NCBI GenBank assembly: GCA_027559495.1
Contig: JAMXSV010000006.1
Location: 186,001 to 250,000, forward strand
Direction: 5' to 3'
DNA from: Aurifilum marmelostoma
Taxonomy: Eukaryota; Ascomycota; Sordariomycetes; Diaporthales; Cryphonectriaceae
DNA length: 64,000 nucleotides
In this document: positions 21,721-33,641 of the stretch, in pieces
How the letters are laid out: every line of letters begins with the position of its first letter
How positions within the stretch are numbered: position 1 is the first letter of the stretch
The notes under the pieces: generated by a model
Seen by the model: only the letters and a program-made list of their open reading frames with translations
Told to the model about the DNA's origin: nothing
The model's database searches: none
Program-made: the position numbers and the translations under genes

Positions 21721-24135
21721 CCTTTTCCGTTTCTTCATGTCCGTTGAAATATGTGTACCCAAAATAAAATGTAGTTATGACATAACTAGCTACACGTAAG
21801 CGAAAAATACCTTATTTACAATTCATCTGGTCTCAGTACTGTATAATGCCCCAACGTATAAATGGCATAGAGGGGACATAAAATCAGACCACCGTGTTCG
21901 ACGGGCAAGGGGCGATCCCATTGACTCTCCTCCCAGACCCTTGACCTTGAAACATCTGATCTCCCTGAGGCTTCTAGAATGTTATATGAATAGATGCTCC
22001 CGGGTGGTCTTGAGGCTCCTCTGATCTGCTTGGTACTCCGTACCCAAGATATGATCTCGATAGCGATCTCGAGACAAAGTATGCTTACGTTTTTTCTTGC
22101 AAACTTACCTATGTCCCCCAAGATTTGGGTTATACAGTGGGCCAGACCGAATAACAGGGAACCTCGGAATATGGAGGGTTGCGCAGAGCTGCTCCACCAC
22201 CTGAGAGAAAGACAAGGATAGGCAACGGCCTTTGACCGAAGTCCCTCTCACAGGTTAGCGATTGACGGTCTGAGAGCTTATGAAAGAATCATGGTCCTCG
22301 TCACACCGGGAAAGTCAATTCTCCTGCTGCCAAGCTCGAGCACATGCTACCACTGTCCGAGAAGAGGAGCCTTCTCGTCGACTTTGCTCGGTGCCCAGCC
22401 TATGGATCCGTCCAGAGACCGAACGACCCAATGATTCAGCCGAGCTTAGCACGGTCACCGCGCGGCGCGGATAGAATCAAGGTTGAGCTTCGGCCCGTCT
22501 CACAGTAGCAGCCCCCCTCTCCAAAAATCGACGGAACTATTTTGATACGCAAGTCCTCAGCGTCAAGCTGCCAGCCACCACATGCCGGGCCAAGTCCGCG
22601 TGAGGTGCCTCGGGCACGTAAAATCTCACACCGGTCCTGTGGAGCTTCCTAAACCTTGGTGCAGGATACTAGACGGTTAGGTCTGCGGTGGCCCTCATGT
22701 TCGGCTTTCCAGCGCCAGTAAAACCATCACAGGTCCACTCTCTGGCGGGGTTTTAGGTAGATGTGCATCGGAGTTGAAACAATGCAGGTGTATACTATGT
22801 ACATGGAAATGGAACTCCCCACACTGCAGGAGAGCGCGCTTATGAAACAAGATAGAACGACTTTTTTGGGGGGGGAGGGTGTTTGTTAAAGAAGGGGGCT
22901 GGGACTGCTTTCGTGCAGCTGGTCCTGCTGCATGGTCATCATCAATAGTCGTGGAGATGTGTACATGCTTATATGTAGTACGTACCGCTGTGTCTGCCGG
23001 GCGGGCTTGGAGACGTGGCACTTGACACTCGAGGCTTAGGTGACTCGTGGATATGAGGCAGCCAATCCTGTTGAGTATCATGAATTTGTGAGGGAGAGGG
23101 CAGGGCAGGGGAGCACGCACGCCACTCGGATGATAGGACGGAAAAAGTCATAGAAATTTAACCACGGATACAAGGATTGTTTCCTTGTGGCTCTGCAGGG
23201 AAAATACGCCCGTCCCTCTCAAGTCTGCACCCGCAACGGTCTCGCCCTGTTAGGCCTGACCCGTTCCCTATTACGTTGCCTGTGTGACATCGATAGTCAA
23301 CCACGAGCTGCATCCTGCGTGCAGGGTATTGGCGCGCGTAGCATCTACGGCCCTGGGACCCTCGGTGGGTGGCTATTGATGCCCATGCCTCTCCAGCCAG
23401 GACCTGTGACGTGATTGGACAGGTGGGGGAGGCAGGTGAGGTAAGGTAGCATCTGCCATCCTGTTTGGCTGACTGATAGACTGATAGACTGAGCGGCGAA
23501 GAGTCATCCTTGGACGAGACCCAGGGCTCACCAGACACAAGCCGATGCTCAGGTCAAGGCCGGAATGCTTGACTTGGCCAGAGGCATTTCGAGCCAAGAC
23601 ACTTTGGAAATCGACAGCTTCTGATGTGTACTGAATCGTCTTCGGCGCCTCAATAGCCCGGCCTAGACCATCAAGACAGGCCGCAGCCATACATCATGAT
23701 TGCTACTCCGCCTGCACGTCAACGATACGGAAGGGCCAGAGCAGTGGGCTGTCAAGGTTCGCAAAAGTCTAGGGCAGACGAATGCGATGTAGGTGAATCT
23801 CCTCCGGGACACAGAGACGCGGGGAAGGGGGGAGGGGAAAGGCCATGACGCCCACGCCGCGCTGGCCTACGGCGGCTCTCGAGATCTTTGTGGGATGGCA
23901 AGAAGTTCCGGCCGGCCTGGGGGAGACAGTGCCACACGCGTGTGTGGTTGATGCACTGCTTACCGAGAGCGTCGAGGTGCATATTTACAGTGGGGATGTC
24001 TCTAGCCAAGACGGTCTGGTTTGACGTTTTGCTCATGTGGGAGGGTCGGATGTCGTGCGAGGGTGGGAGGTCAGGTTCCTTTGCCCTGTGCTGTGAGCTG
24101 CTAGCCCATGACGATGATGATACGAAGCTGGTCGT

Positions 24136-24168
24136 TCTTGATGTCTGTCTGTCTGTCTGCCTGTCTGT
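24136..24168. repeat. TGTC tetranucleotide repeat
   Basis: Imperfect tandem TGTC units with one TGCC variant, in non-coding DNA. Confidence 0.8.
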
Positions 24169-27100
24169 CAAGTCAGAAAGGACCCATTCGTCAGCGAGGA
24201 CGCAAGACTACACGTACTTGGTATTGTGACAGTATTAATTTTCGGGAGGTTTAGTGCCAACACGGAACATGAGCGGCCGTTGGAGACGAGTCCGAACAGG
24301 CCCAGAGTGGGCTGTTCCCTGGTGATCACCTGGTGAGCCGTGGGTTTCGACAAGGTTCGATCGCTTCTTCTACTGCTGCTGTTGCCCCTCCTCCTCCTCC
24401 TCCTCCTCCCTCCCCCTCCTCCCCTCCTCTTTTGCCGCGTTTCCTCCCTGGTTTCACCTCTCCACAAGCAGACCCAGTCAATGATTACTTACCTACATAA
24501 AATGGTAGCATCTTGTAAAAAACCCGTGCAGGGATAACAAGACCGGGATTGGCCCGTAGATGCGTGGGTTTGTTTGGGTTGCAGCTTGCAGAATTCGAGG
24601 AAGCTGTCGTGGTAAGAGGACGGAGGATGGGAGCGCCGATCGAAGGAGGCATATCGATTTAGGGGGGGTGGTGGGAAGAGGAGGAGGGGAATTGGGGTCC
24701 CCAGCCAGGATTAAATTGTATATAGTACCTCAGTAGAAGACCAAGCACCCTTGTACCGTTCACAGACTGGAAGGTGTGGTGAGGATGATGCAGGATAGGA
24801 ACGACCGCTGGATGGTTTGATCGAGCCCGAGTATCGTGTACAAAATACATGCATACAAACTACATACAGTACAACGTAGTAGTTGACGGTACTTGGGTAC
24901 TTGACCCAGGTCTGGGAGCCTGCTCGGGACAGGGGCACAGGGGGTCGGGATCCACGCTAGTTTGCTTTTTTACCCATAATTACCAACGATTGGCTTAGCC
25001 TGTGTTAGTAATAGACCTGAACGTCCCTGCCTTGTTGCCCCGATGTGCCACGTACCTTCCTATCACTCCCTCACTGCACGACTTACATACCAAGTATGCG
25101 CCCTGCACCTGCACCTGCACCTGCTGCACAGCACACAGCACAGGACACTTGCAGAACTGCATCACATCACGAACCCCACTCACCCACTCGCCCACTCGTC
25201 CCACAGCATCCAACGAGCGTATCCGAGGTCTGATGATGGGCATGAGGTTGGGAGGGCTGGGAGAACCGAGTCTGGCTCGCTCAGGCTTGTCGCGCGCCCT
25301 CTCCCCACACACAGCCCGCGCCTTAAACCTCACGCCTAGCATCGCACCTCACCTGCAACCTGCAGACTCCACTGCTCCACCACCGCCAGTAATCGTCCCT
25401 CGCTTGGCGAGATCTCAGTTGTGACGCTGCACCGGTCTCGCTCCTCGACGGGGGTGACAGGTTCCACGTTGGGCCGCCAGCCAGATGGAGGGTTCAGGGG
25501 GTCCCCCTATGGTATGTATGCCCCGTCCACACGAAGAGGCCAGTATCGATCGATCAAAGCTCTCTCTCAGTAGCGGCTGGGAGCTGGTCGACCCTGTCTC
25601 ACCATCAGCAGGGACTGTGATCACATCGCGGCCTCAGGCTCTTCGCGGTCGGCATGGAGTGGGGCTAGTGTGCTGCGTGGGGATCGAGACATTAACGGGA
25701 GCGCCTTCCTGGTAGAGTACCCAAGATGCAACATGTCTGCTTCACCACTCCTGCACAGTTCAGTGCCATGACGCATGTATGTACAACGCCGTACAGTACG
25801 GTATCGCAGTACAACAGATTTGAGAACCATTTCGGGCTGTCGCGCGATGCTGCCAGTCCTTGGGTCCCATCCACGCCCCCAACGAGGTGTCTGGGGCCGC
25901 GAGATATGTCACTTCATATCGGCCACCGCGAGGTGCTCTTCGTGTCGTTCTGGACGGTCCAACTTCAGGCCGTGGCGTGCCATGCGCCTGGCCTGCTGAA
26001 TGGTGGTGGTGGTGGTGGCGTGCTATCTGTCATGCTACATGGCTGCTTAACAGCAGCCACATGTGGCCGGACATCAGGAACAGCCATGGCCATGGCCGTG
26101 CTCATCAGCAGCCTGCCATCATGCCGCATCCTGCGCTGGACGGACGCCATCTCGAATTTTGCTGATCTCTTGTCAACCTTGTTTGTCCAGGCCCCCACCA
26201 TTTTCGGAATAAAGATCAGATCGACATGGGCACGGACCGCCCATACTGAGAGGAACCCCGACTCTGCACATGGACCCTTCATTCCCACGATCAAGGTCAA
26301 GGTTCGATCGGCTCGGCACCTGGGCCATCTTACCTTGCCCAACTAGGCCTACCCTGAAATATATCCGGCCGGTGATATAGGCGCCACCATTGGCCCGCGC
26401 CTGAAAGCCGGGGCCTAAGCATTTCACGTACTCACTCTTGATTTCTTTTTTGCGTGGTTAAACACGAAAGAGGCCATGGTCACCATCAATTTTTTAAAAT
26501 CAATATGCTTGGCTGACATCTAGAGAGATTGACCCGTGGCTGGTGTGCGATTTGAACACCTCTACGGCGTTTTCCGCACCTCCCACGCATGGGCCTGAAA
26601 CTTGAGGACTGGTTGGACGGCTACATCCGTCAGGAAGTGCTTGTGATACTGACATTGTACCAAATACCTTTACTGCAGACTGTTCGAGAAGCTCCGGCCG
26701 CGCCAGCGTCTCGTTTCAACGACAATGCAGTAGTGGCCCCCATGGGTAGCGAGACTGGGGTCCCATCTGCTACACACACTCGCATCCACCCACCCACCCT
26801 TACACACACACACACACACACACACAGGACACTCAGTCGATAAGGCTCAGTATGGAACAAACCATTTTGTACCATGAGTGCACATAGTCCGCCGCCGAGA
26901 AAGAGAAGGAGGAGGAGGAGGAAGAAGAAGAAGAAGAAGAGCCAAACTTCAACTGACCTTGTCGGCTCCTGGATCCACGACCCCGCTGTTTGTGCTTCCG
27001 GTCACCATCAGGCTCGAGTTCTGGGCTTTTCTCATGAACACACTCGCACTCGCATACACACACACACACACCCCACCATCATCCAAGGGCCATGCGCTGG

Positions 27101-27704
27101 TGCATGTGCTTGTCCTCGTGTCACCTCAACTTGTTCTCTGCCACAGCGTGCAGGTTTTGGACCGACCTCCCACTACCACACTAGGGAGACAAGACTTGGA
27201 AATGGGGCACAGATAGCCGCATCTGATGCACGAACTACCTGGGTACCGTTCTATCGACCCGTCTATCGAGCCGTCCACCGTACAGTAGCGGTTGACGAGC
27301 TCGAAACCCTCCCGCACCGCGCCGACTGTTTACGGCCCCCCACCAAGGCTCGCCTCGACGTTTGATCTTGTCGAAAACGACCACCATGCTTGCACCAGCT
27401 TGATTTTGAGCATGGCCAACCCACCTCGTTATTCCTTTTCCACTTGTGCTCAAAGGCGCACTTTCCTGACAACGCTAGCCGGTTGACTACAAGTGCTTTC
27501 GTTGTTATTAAGGTCCTACTCGCGCCTTATGCTCGGTCTCGAGTCGAGGCCTGACTCTTTTCCTACTGTGCATCTTTTCCCAACTGAGCACGGTCTCGGT
27601 CCTTGTTCTTGTCTTCTCTTCCTTTTCTTCTGTTCTTTTAGTCGGACCACTTCCCCCCCCCTCCCCCCCTTTCTCTTGACTTCCTAGCCTGGTCCTCTTT
27701 CGCC

Positions 27705-27749
27705 ATGCCCCCAGAATATCAATTCACACCTTCCCCCGTCGTCATCTAA
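27705..27749 (+). other. Possible upstream ORF in the leader of the caspase-like gene
   Basis: Within the C/T-rich tract there is an ATG in good context (CGCCATGC) that opens 14 codons, MPPEYQFTPSPVVI, then TAA. It lies about 590 bases before the start codon of the caspase-like gene. If transcription begins in the pyrimidine tract, this would be an upstream ORF able to reduce translation. The transcript start is not known. Confidence 0.3.
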
Positions 27750-28340
27750 CCTTGTCAGCCCCATCTTAACCTTGTATCTTTGTCTCGCCTTCCTGTCATC
27801 CTCTCTCTTCTCTGTCTCTCTAATTCTAGCTTGCTACATTTCTAGCAGCCCTGGACAATAGGGCTGTAGATCACCGAACGGGAGCTCTTGATTTTCAATA
27901 CCAAATCACCAACAAATTGGACGACATGCACAACATCTCAACCAGCCTGCTGCACACGCTCGCTAACGTATGCGCTCGACACCAGGTGGAGTGTCGGCCG
28001 TGATTGACGGGCAGCAGTCTTCACTGTGAATCGCATCTAAATATTTGAACTACGGGCTTGGTCTCTAATCACACCGTCGAACTTGATTTTTTTTTTTCTT
28101 CATGAAAAACAATCTCACTGTTCCTCGGAACACAACGAAGTCACGACAGGCAATAACAAGATTAACCGAGAAAATTCAGAGGCTCGTACGTCCAGGCAGC
28201 ACGAGCCCTGGAAACTACTCTTTTGTTCACCCCAGCAGTCGCAAGTTAGGTGTCTCCCGCTTTGGAGAGCATTCACAACTCCCTCGGCTTATGATGAAGT
28301 GAGGAGGGGTCTGGCTGGTTCGGGATACATTTGGATTTCG

Positions 28341-30297
28341 ATGTCGGCGGGCACCATAAAAAAGAGCCCGACTGCTGGCCGAGACGGAAGTCCGCCGGCC
28401 AGCGGCTTGATGAGTACAGCTGGCGAGAGCGGCGTCGTTCATATGGCCGGAACCATGCATCCGGCCCCAAGCCTGTCCGAGGCGCCCCCCAAGGGCAGTC
28501 CCCGGCCGCATGATCCTCTCTCAGGCCAACGCAGCCTGCATGCTTTCCCGGCAGGACCTCAGAGCCCCCAGCAAAGCCTCAGGAGGAGCTTCTTGCCCGA
28601 GATCTTCAGCCCAGACGAGGACGCGGCCCGCGAGCTACCCCGTCAGAGTCGGTCGCCATCTACTTCGTCGCGGAAAGATACACTGTGCTCGACGTCGACC
28701 ACCGCTACGACCTTTACGAACGTGAGCCAGCCCTCGAACGAGGCGGCTGAAAGCTCGCAAAACCTGACCACCTCCCCGAAGACGGCTCCTATACAGAACG
28801 TTTTTGCGCTCAACGATGGGTACGACGCCAGTCAAAACAGACAGAAGAGGCGCCGGACAGGACCCCTGAATCCAGAACAGAGGGTGAAGGCTGCCCTGAT
28901 ACGAAAGCATGGTGCATGCGATACTTGCCACAGGCGCAGAGTAGCCTGCGACCCGTCCCATCACAACTTGACCTGGGATGACCTCAGGAGCCGTTACGGT
29001 GCAACCAGCCCAGGCCGTCAGGAGTCCGTCCCAGTGAGCCCTCGCGGCTGGAATCCCACGAACGCCCCTCAGAAGCATAACTCGGAGGAGATTGAGATGG
29101 ACCTCGAACAGTCACCGAGCCCGCGCTCGGAGCAGATACCGATGAAAGGACGGACGCCCCTGCCGAGAGGTCCCCGCCTGACGGGGGCAACCCAAGCAGC
29201 GCTGGCTTCTTTGAGCTCGACCGAAAGACGCAGGCCCGAACTGCCTGTCCTGGCGCCACGGATCTACACCGTCCCTGATTGCGGCCGGTACAGCTCTGTG
29301 GAAACACTAATGTTCTACTGGGCTGCCGACCGCAACCGCGAGCTGGGAGCGGCAGTAGACGGGCTGCGGCAGGTCTTGAGCGAGCAGTACAACTCCACAT
29401 GTGTGGTCCAGTCAATACCGGTCTCGGCTGCACCGGCACACTTGTACCGATGGCTCTCGGACCAGATCCGCAGCTTTACCCGGCACAATGACCAGCGGGA
29501 TGTGCTCAAGATAGTCTACTACAACGGCCATGCACATCTGAACAGGAATCGGGAGATGGTCCTGGCGAGGTGAGTGATATTTGGATCCTGCTGGTATTCT
29601 TTTCTTGCACGATTACCTCCTTGCTCTCGGATCTCGGAATCTGTTGCACAAACAAAGCCAGCGTGCTCGCAGAATCTGACGATGGTGCGCATATAGCTCG
29701 CAGAGACCCGATGAGGCCGCCGAGATCCGGTGGAAACCTATTCAGGCGGATTTGGAAGAGTCATGGACAGACACGCTCATCATCATGGACTGCCCGTACT
29801 TTGCCGACAAGCTGTCCAGTAGCCGCGGCATCCTGGAGATCCTGGCCTCCAACACCTTTGATGATTGTGTTCGCTGTCCCATCCCTCGCTGCGCGTTCAC
29901 GAAAGCGCTGACGGAGAAGCTCCAAGCGCATGCTACGCTAGCATCTCCCCGCAGTCCGCTCTGCGTCACCGACCTGCACGCACACCTCATGTCGGAATAC
30001 CCAAAGATCATAAGAGAGACGAGATCCGACGAGGAGGTTATACAGAACTTCCCCAGCCCATCTCATGTGCTGGTCAGAGCCAGGGATGCAATGGCCGCAT
30101 CGATCGAGCTCATACCACGCCGGAGGGCTGACAGCCCTGCTGGGCGCACCCCGGTGCCGCCAAGGCAGCTGAACATCTCGCTCCAGATGGGAGGGGATGC
30201 AGATCTACAAACATTGGTAGACTTTTTCCGACTCAAGCCCGACGCAGTCAAGAAGGTACAGATTGAAGAGAGGGTGCCCTTGTCTGCCTCGACTTGA
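28341..30297 (+). CDS. Caspase-like domain protein with truncated zinc-cluster motif
   Basis: Exons 28341-29569 and 29697-30297, about 609 residues. The acceptor GCATATAG at 29696 is the one that keeps frame; the two nearby CGCAG sites do not. Residues 1-180 are Ser/Pro-rich and disordered. Near residue 190 comes GACDTCHRRRVACDPSHHNLTWDDL: the CX2CX6C half of a fungal zinc cluster followed by two His instead of the second Cys half. A basic patch (KRRRTG) precedes it. The C-terminal part resembles a fungal C14/caspase fold: a strand with YYNGHAHLN carrying the expected catalytic His (near 396), then TDTLIIMDCPY carrying the Cys (near 442), after a WSS-like segment IRWKPIQADLE. Both dyad residues are kept although the surroundings are divergent. 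I infer a regulatory or self-recognition role at most; neither proteolysis nor DNA binding is shown. It converges with PLB. Confidence 0.75.
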
Positions 30298-31139
30298 GGA
30301 TCATGCACATCAGGCGCTTCCCAGGGATTCCGGTCGGCGTCCTGACGCATCATGCCTAGCTCGTTGTTTGGTGTTTCCGGCGGTCTTCCTCTCTTGTCTT
30401 TTGTGTCGACGGCTGTAAGCTCCGCTGTATAACACCTACCCCTGGTGTATTGATTATCTATTTCTTCTTGTCAGCCGTGTCTTAACTTATACCCTGGGAC
30501 CTTGTGGGTAAGGCGTCATGAGGTGCACTGAGAGATATGCAGTCTATAACTTTCTTTTTTTTTTTTTTTTTGGGTGTGTCTCCCAAGCACAGCCAGCCAG
30601 GCGGGTATTGATATTCAGCGCTCAAAGCAGAGAAGGTGGGACTTGGACGGTCAAGCCGAAGTAGAAATAACAAGAAGAAGAAGAAGGATTAGAGGAGGAA
30701 GAAGACTGCACGTCTGCCTCTTTCAGGGCTCATTACTAGGATACTCCGTCACAGGACCTCCCTATCGGTTATAAGTCAGCCAGTCAATCTACCTCTTTTT
30801 TTCTTCTTTTTTTTCCCCTTCCGCTCCTCTTTTTTCTCTTCCGCATCCGCAAGATGTCTATCGTGTATGCGCGTATGGTACATCGTGTGAACCTATGTGG
30901 TGCAGAGAATATTCTCTCGTTCCAGAGAGGTCTGAGAATGAGTATATGTATGTATATGAAAGAGGTACGCTATGCAGTGGCAGATAAATGCGCGAGGTCT
31001 GAGTAGTAGGTAGGCCAAGCCTCCCTATGCCTTTGAACGCCATCCAGAACCGATGATTCTTGGTGAATCTATCGAGGAGAAATTGCACACCCATTCCAGG
31101 ATCTCCTTTGCAACAACCAAAAAAAAAAGGTCTTTCCCC
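30298..31139. other. Convergent spacer between the caspase-like gene and PLB
   Basis: About 840 bases holding two 3' UTRs. It has a T18-type run near 30553-30571, an AAGAAG tract near 30671-30690, and several T-rich stretches near 30794-30840. No gene seen. Confidence 0.5.
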
Positions 31140-33291
31140 TTATATCACGCCACCCAAAAGTCCAACAACAGCCGCAACGCCCACAACCGCCTTCCACACC
31201 CCAGCCTCGACATCAAAAGCCACGACGCCGGCCGACTTGGAGGCGGCGCCCGTCCCCGCCCCGGCAGTCGAGGTGCTCTCGTTCCCGATCCGCAGCGACG
31301 GCTCGTAGGCGCCGTTGTCGGCGGTGTCGAGGGTGCCGTTCCAGCAGTAGCGGGCAAAGCAGGCCTGGCACCCGGCGGGGACGGCGGTGCGGGTGCGGGT
31401 CAGGCTGCGGCTCAGGGCGGCGCAGGCGAGACAGGCGGGCCAGTCCGGGTCGAGGGTGGCGTTGCCCTGGGTGGCTGCGTTGAGGCCGTTGGCGATGATG
31501 TCGTCGCGCTGGTCGAGGGGGTAGGAGGGGTCGAAGGTGGAGACGTTGCTGGTGGTGGTGTAGGGGGCGTTGGGGATGTAGACGATGAGAGGGGGGATGG
31601 CGGAAGTGGCGTTGGCGTTGGTGGTGGTGGTGGTGGTGAAGTTGTCGGCGTCGCAGCCGAAAAAGGCAGGGCGGTAGTTGAGGCCCAGGTTGATAAAGGT
31701 GTGGTCGTCGGGGACGCTGGGGAACAGGGTGCCGTTTGCGATGGGGCCGAGGGAGCGCTGGTAGGTGGCGCGGAGGGCGGTGCCGTTGGGCCAGTTGAGG
31801 TCCGTGTCGGCGGACGAGTCGACGGCGAAGATGACGTCGACGGCGCGGGGGGGCTGGATGAGGGGGTTGAGGGGGATGTTCTGCAGGTCCTCGCCGCCGT
31901 CGACGAGGGAGAGCTGGTCCTCGTCCCTGACGGGGTTGGTGGAGGGGTTGAAGCCGCGGAAGGGGTTGGGGGTCCACTGGGCGATGTCGTCTTCGTCCTC
32001 GCTGGTGTGGTAGAAAAAAGAAGACGGAAATGTGTTAGTTGGTGCCTTGTACGGGAGGAATGAGGTGAGAAATATAGGTTTCGAGACAAACTTACCCGAT
32101 CTCTTTCAGGACGGCGTCGATGGCCTCGACGACGATAGAAGGGATGTTGGTGGTGGAGGACAGGTTGGTCAGCAGGAACTGGTTGAAGAGGGTGCTGCTG
32201 GTGCCCATGACGAAGCCGGCCTGGTCGAAGCCCTCGACGCAGGTGCCGCCGTCCGGGACGGAGCCGGCGCTGAAGTTGGAGCCCACGTACCGGGTGGGGA
32301 CGAAGCCGTAGACGGTGGGGTCCCAGGTGCCGATCTCCCAGGGGCCGAGCTCGTAGTTGGTGGCGTTGAGGCTGATGATGCTGGTGCCGGGGTCGCGGCC
32401 GTCGGCGACGAGGAGGGGCATGGGGATGCGGCCGTCGGTGAGGTTCTGGTCGAGGGCGATGGAGCTCCAGGTGTAGGCGGGCCCGCCGTCGGGGGCGCCG
32501 ACGAGCTGGTACGACAGGGCGCGGCCCCAGTAGTCGGTGATGGAGGTGGGCCAGCCCCGGTCCGACTTGTCGTCGACCTGCCCGCTGATGTCGTACCAGT
32601 ACCCTGCCGTGTCCAGGACGCCGATGCCGCCCGTGTCGGGGCCCTCGAAGATGTTGTCCTGGAACTGCCACACGGTGCCGCCCTGCACGAGCTGCTCCAC
32701 CGAGGAGAAGTTGTTCTGGTAGACGGAGCCGACGAGCCAGCCGCCGCCCGACAGGCCGGCCACGTAGGTCGCCGACTGCAGGAGCCCGCCGATGCCGCCG
32801 GGGGCGGTGGACCCGGCGGTGCGGTTGTCAGCGGCCTTGAGGAAGCCGGCGCCGTTCATGAGGGCGCGGTAGCCGCCCCCGCTGAAGGCGATGGCGATGT
32901 TGGGCAGGGCCGAGATGTTGGCCGCGTGGTTGTCCAGGTAGGACTGCGCGTCGAAGCCCGAGATGTTGGCGCGGGACATGAAGTCGGCCATGGGCTGGAG
33001 GGTGGCGGGGCGGCGCCTGCCGAGCCAGGCCGTCTCGTTGGGGCTGAGGCCCGAGGCGGCGCTGCGGATGGTCGGGCGGGCCGAGGGGCATGTTACTGCC
33101 TGGGGGGCGTAGTTGCCGCTGGGGGAGTTGGGGAGTGCCCTTGGGCCGCGGAGGGGCAAAGGAGGAGAAGAAGAATGTTTTTTTTGGAGGTGGTTGTTGT
33201 TGTTGTTGTCGTTGGGGGGTTTGGTGCTGAGGCCGTTGTGAGCGGCGGACAGGAGGAGGAGGAGGAGGGTGGCCGCCTTGTCTAGTGCCAT
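31140..33291 (-). CDS. PLB1: Lysophospholipase / phospholipase B, GPI-type
   Basis: Secreted or wall-anchored enzyme that removes acyl chains from phospholipids. Exons (minus): 33291-32096 and 32001-31140, 685 residues, no frame break. An N-terminal hydrophobic segment (ATLLLLLLSAAHNG) is a signal peptide. The cytosolic-PLA2-like active site is present: Arg in FSGGGYRAL, Ser181 in GLSGGGWL, and Asp460 in VIFAVDSSAD. Many N-glycosylation sequons are spread through the chain. Cysteine-rich CLACAALSRS and CQACFARYCWNG lie near the end, then a Ser/Gly/Ala linker and a hydrophobic tail, AVVGVAAVVGLLGGVI, typical of GPI attachment. The second exon contains no ATG, so it is easily missed by ORF search. 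The junction restores the conserved GEDEDDIAQWTPNPF. A poly-Asn stretch follows the signal peptide. Symbol given by family, not by orthology test. Confidence 0.95.
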
Positions 33292-33579
33292 GTTGGTGGT
33301 GTGTGTGTTTTGGTATGTTTGTGGCCAGACTCTGGTGTGAGAAAGAAATTAGAAAAAAAAAAAAAAGGAAAAAGAAGAAGAACAAGAAAGAAAGAAAACA
33401 AAAAGCAAAGGTCCGTCTCACACTTGAAGTGAGTGGAAACAAGACCGCAGTTGATCAGAAGACAGTGGGCAAGTATGAATAAGGATGTTAACAGGACATG
33501 CAGCGAGACAGATATCACATGTACCTCTCACTCTGTAGTGGGCAGATGAAGAGGTTGTCACTGTCCGGTGAGCCTGGTA

Positions 33580-33581
<2 letters not shown>

Positions 33582-33618
<37 letters not shown>

Positions 33619-33641
33619 TGTGTGTGTGTGTGTGTGTGTGT
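33582..33641. repeat. Compound (AG)n(TG)n microsatellite
   Basis: An AG tract of about 35 bases passes directly into a TG tract of about 25 bases in the PLB upstream region. Confidence 0.9.

Larger units (their letters stand above)
20135..28340. other. 8.2 kb gene-free stretch
   Basis: I find no convincing gene, tRNA or complete transposon here. Open frames up to 206 codons (25726-26346) show no domain, no signal and no intron pattern. Parts differ: 20.6-21.7 kb is AT-richer and CpG-poor (separate entry); 21.8-27.4 kb is mixed GC with short repeats (TGTC repeats near 24143-24168, CTC runs near 24380-24430, CA tracts near 26804-26825 and 27051-27071); and 27.48-27.90 kb is a strong C/T-rich leader-like tract. 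A decayed mobile element, a centromere-distal spacer or a long regulatory region would all fit. Confidence 0.45.

Noticed and set aside
25726..26346. 206-codon frame in the 8.2 kb desert
   Set aside because: No signal, domain, intron pattern or codon bias; the length is unremarkable for an 8 kb GC-balanced stretch.
31053..32063. 336-codon plus-strand frame over PLB exon 2
   Set aside because: Same antisense effect; the true minus-strand exon has no ATG but is fully open and conserved.
32032..33285. 417-codon plus-strand frame over the PLB gene
   Set aside because: Antisense shadow of the PLB exon; composition is Val/Gly/Asp-rich repeats without a family.
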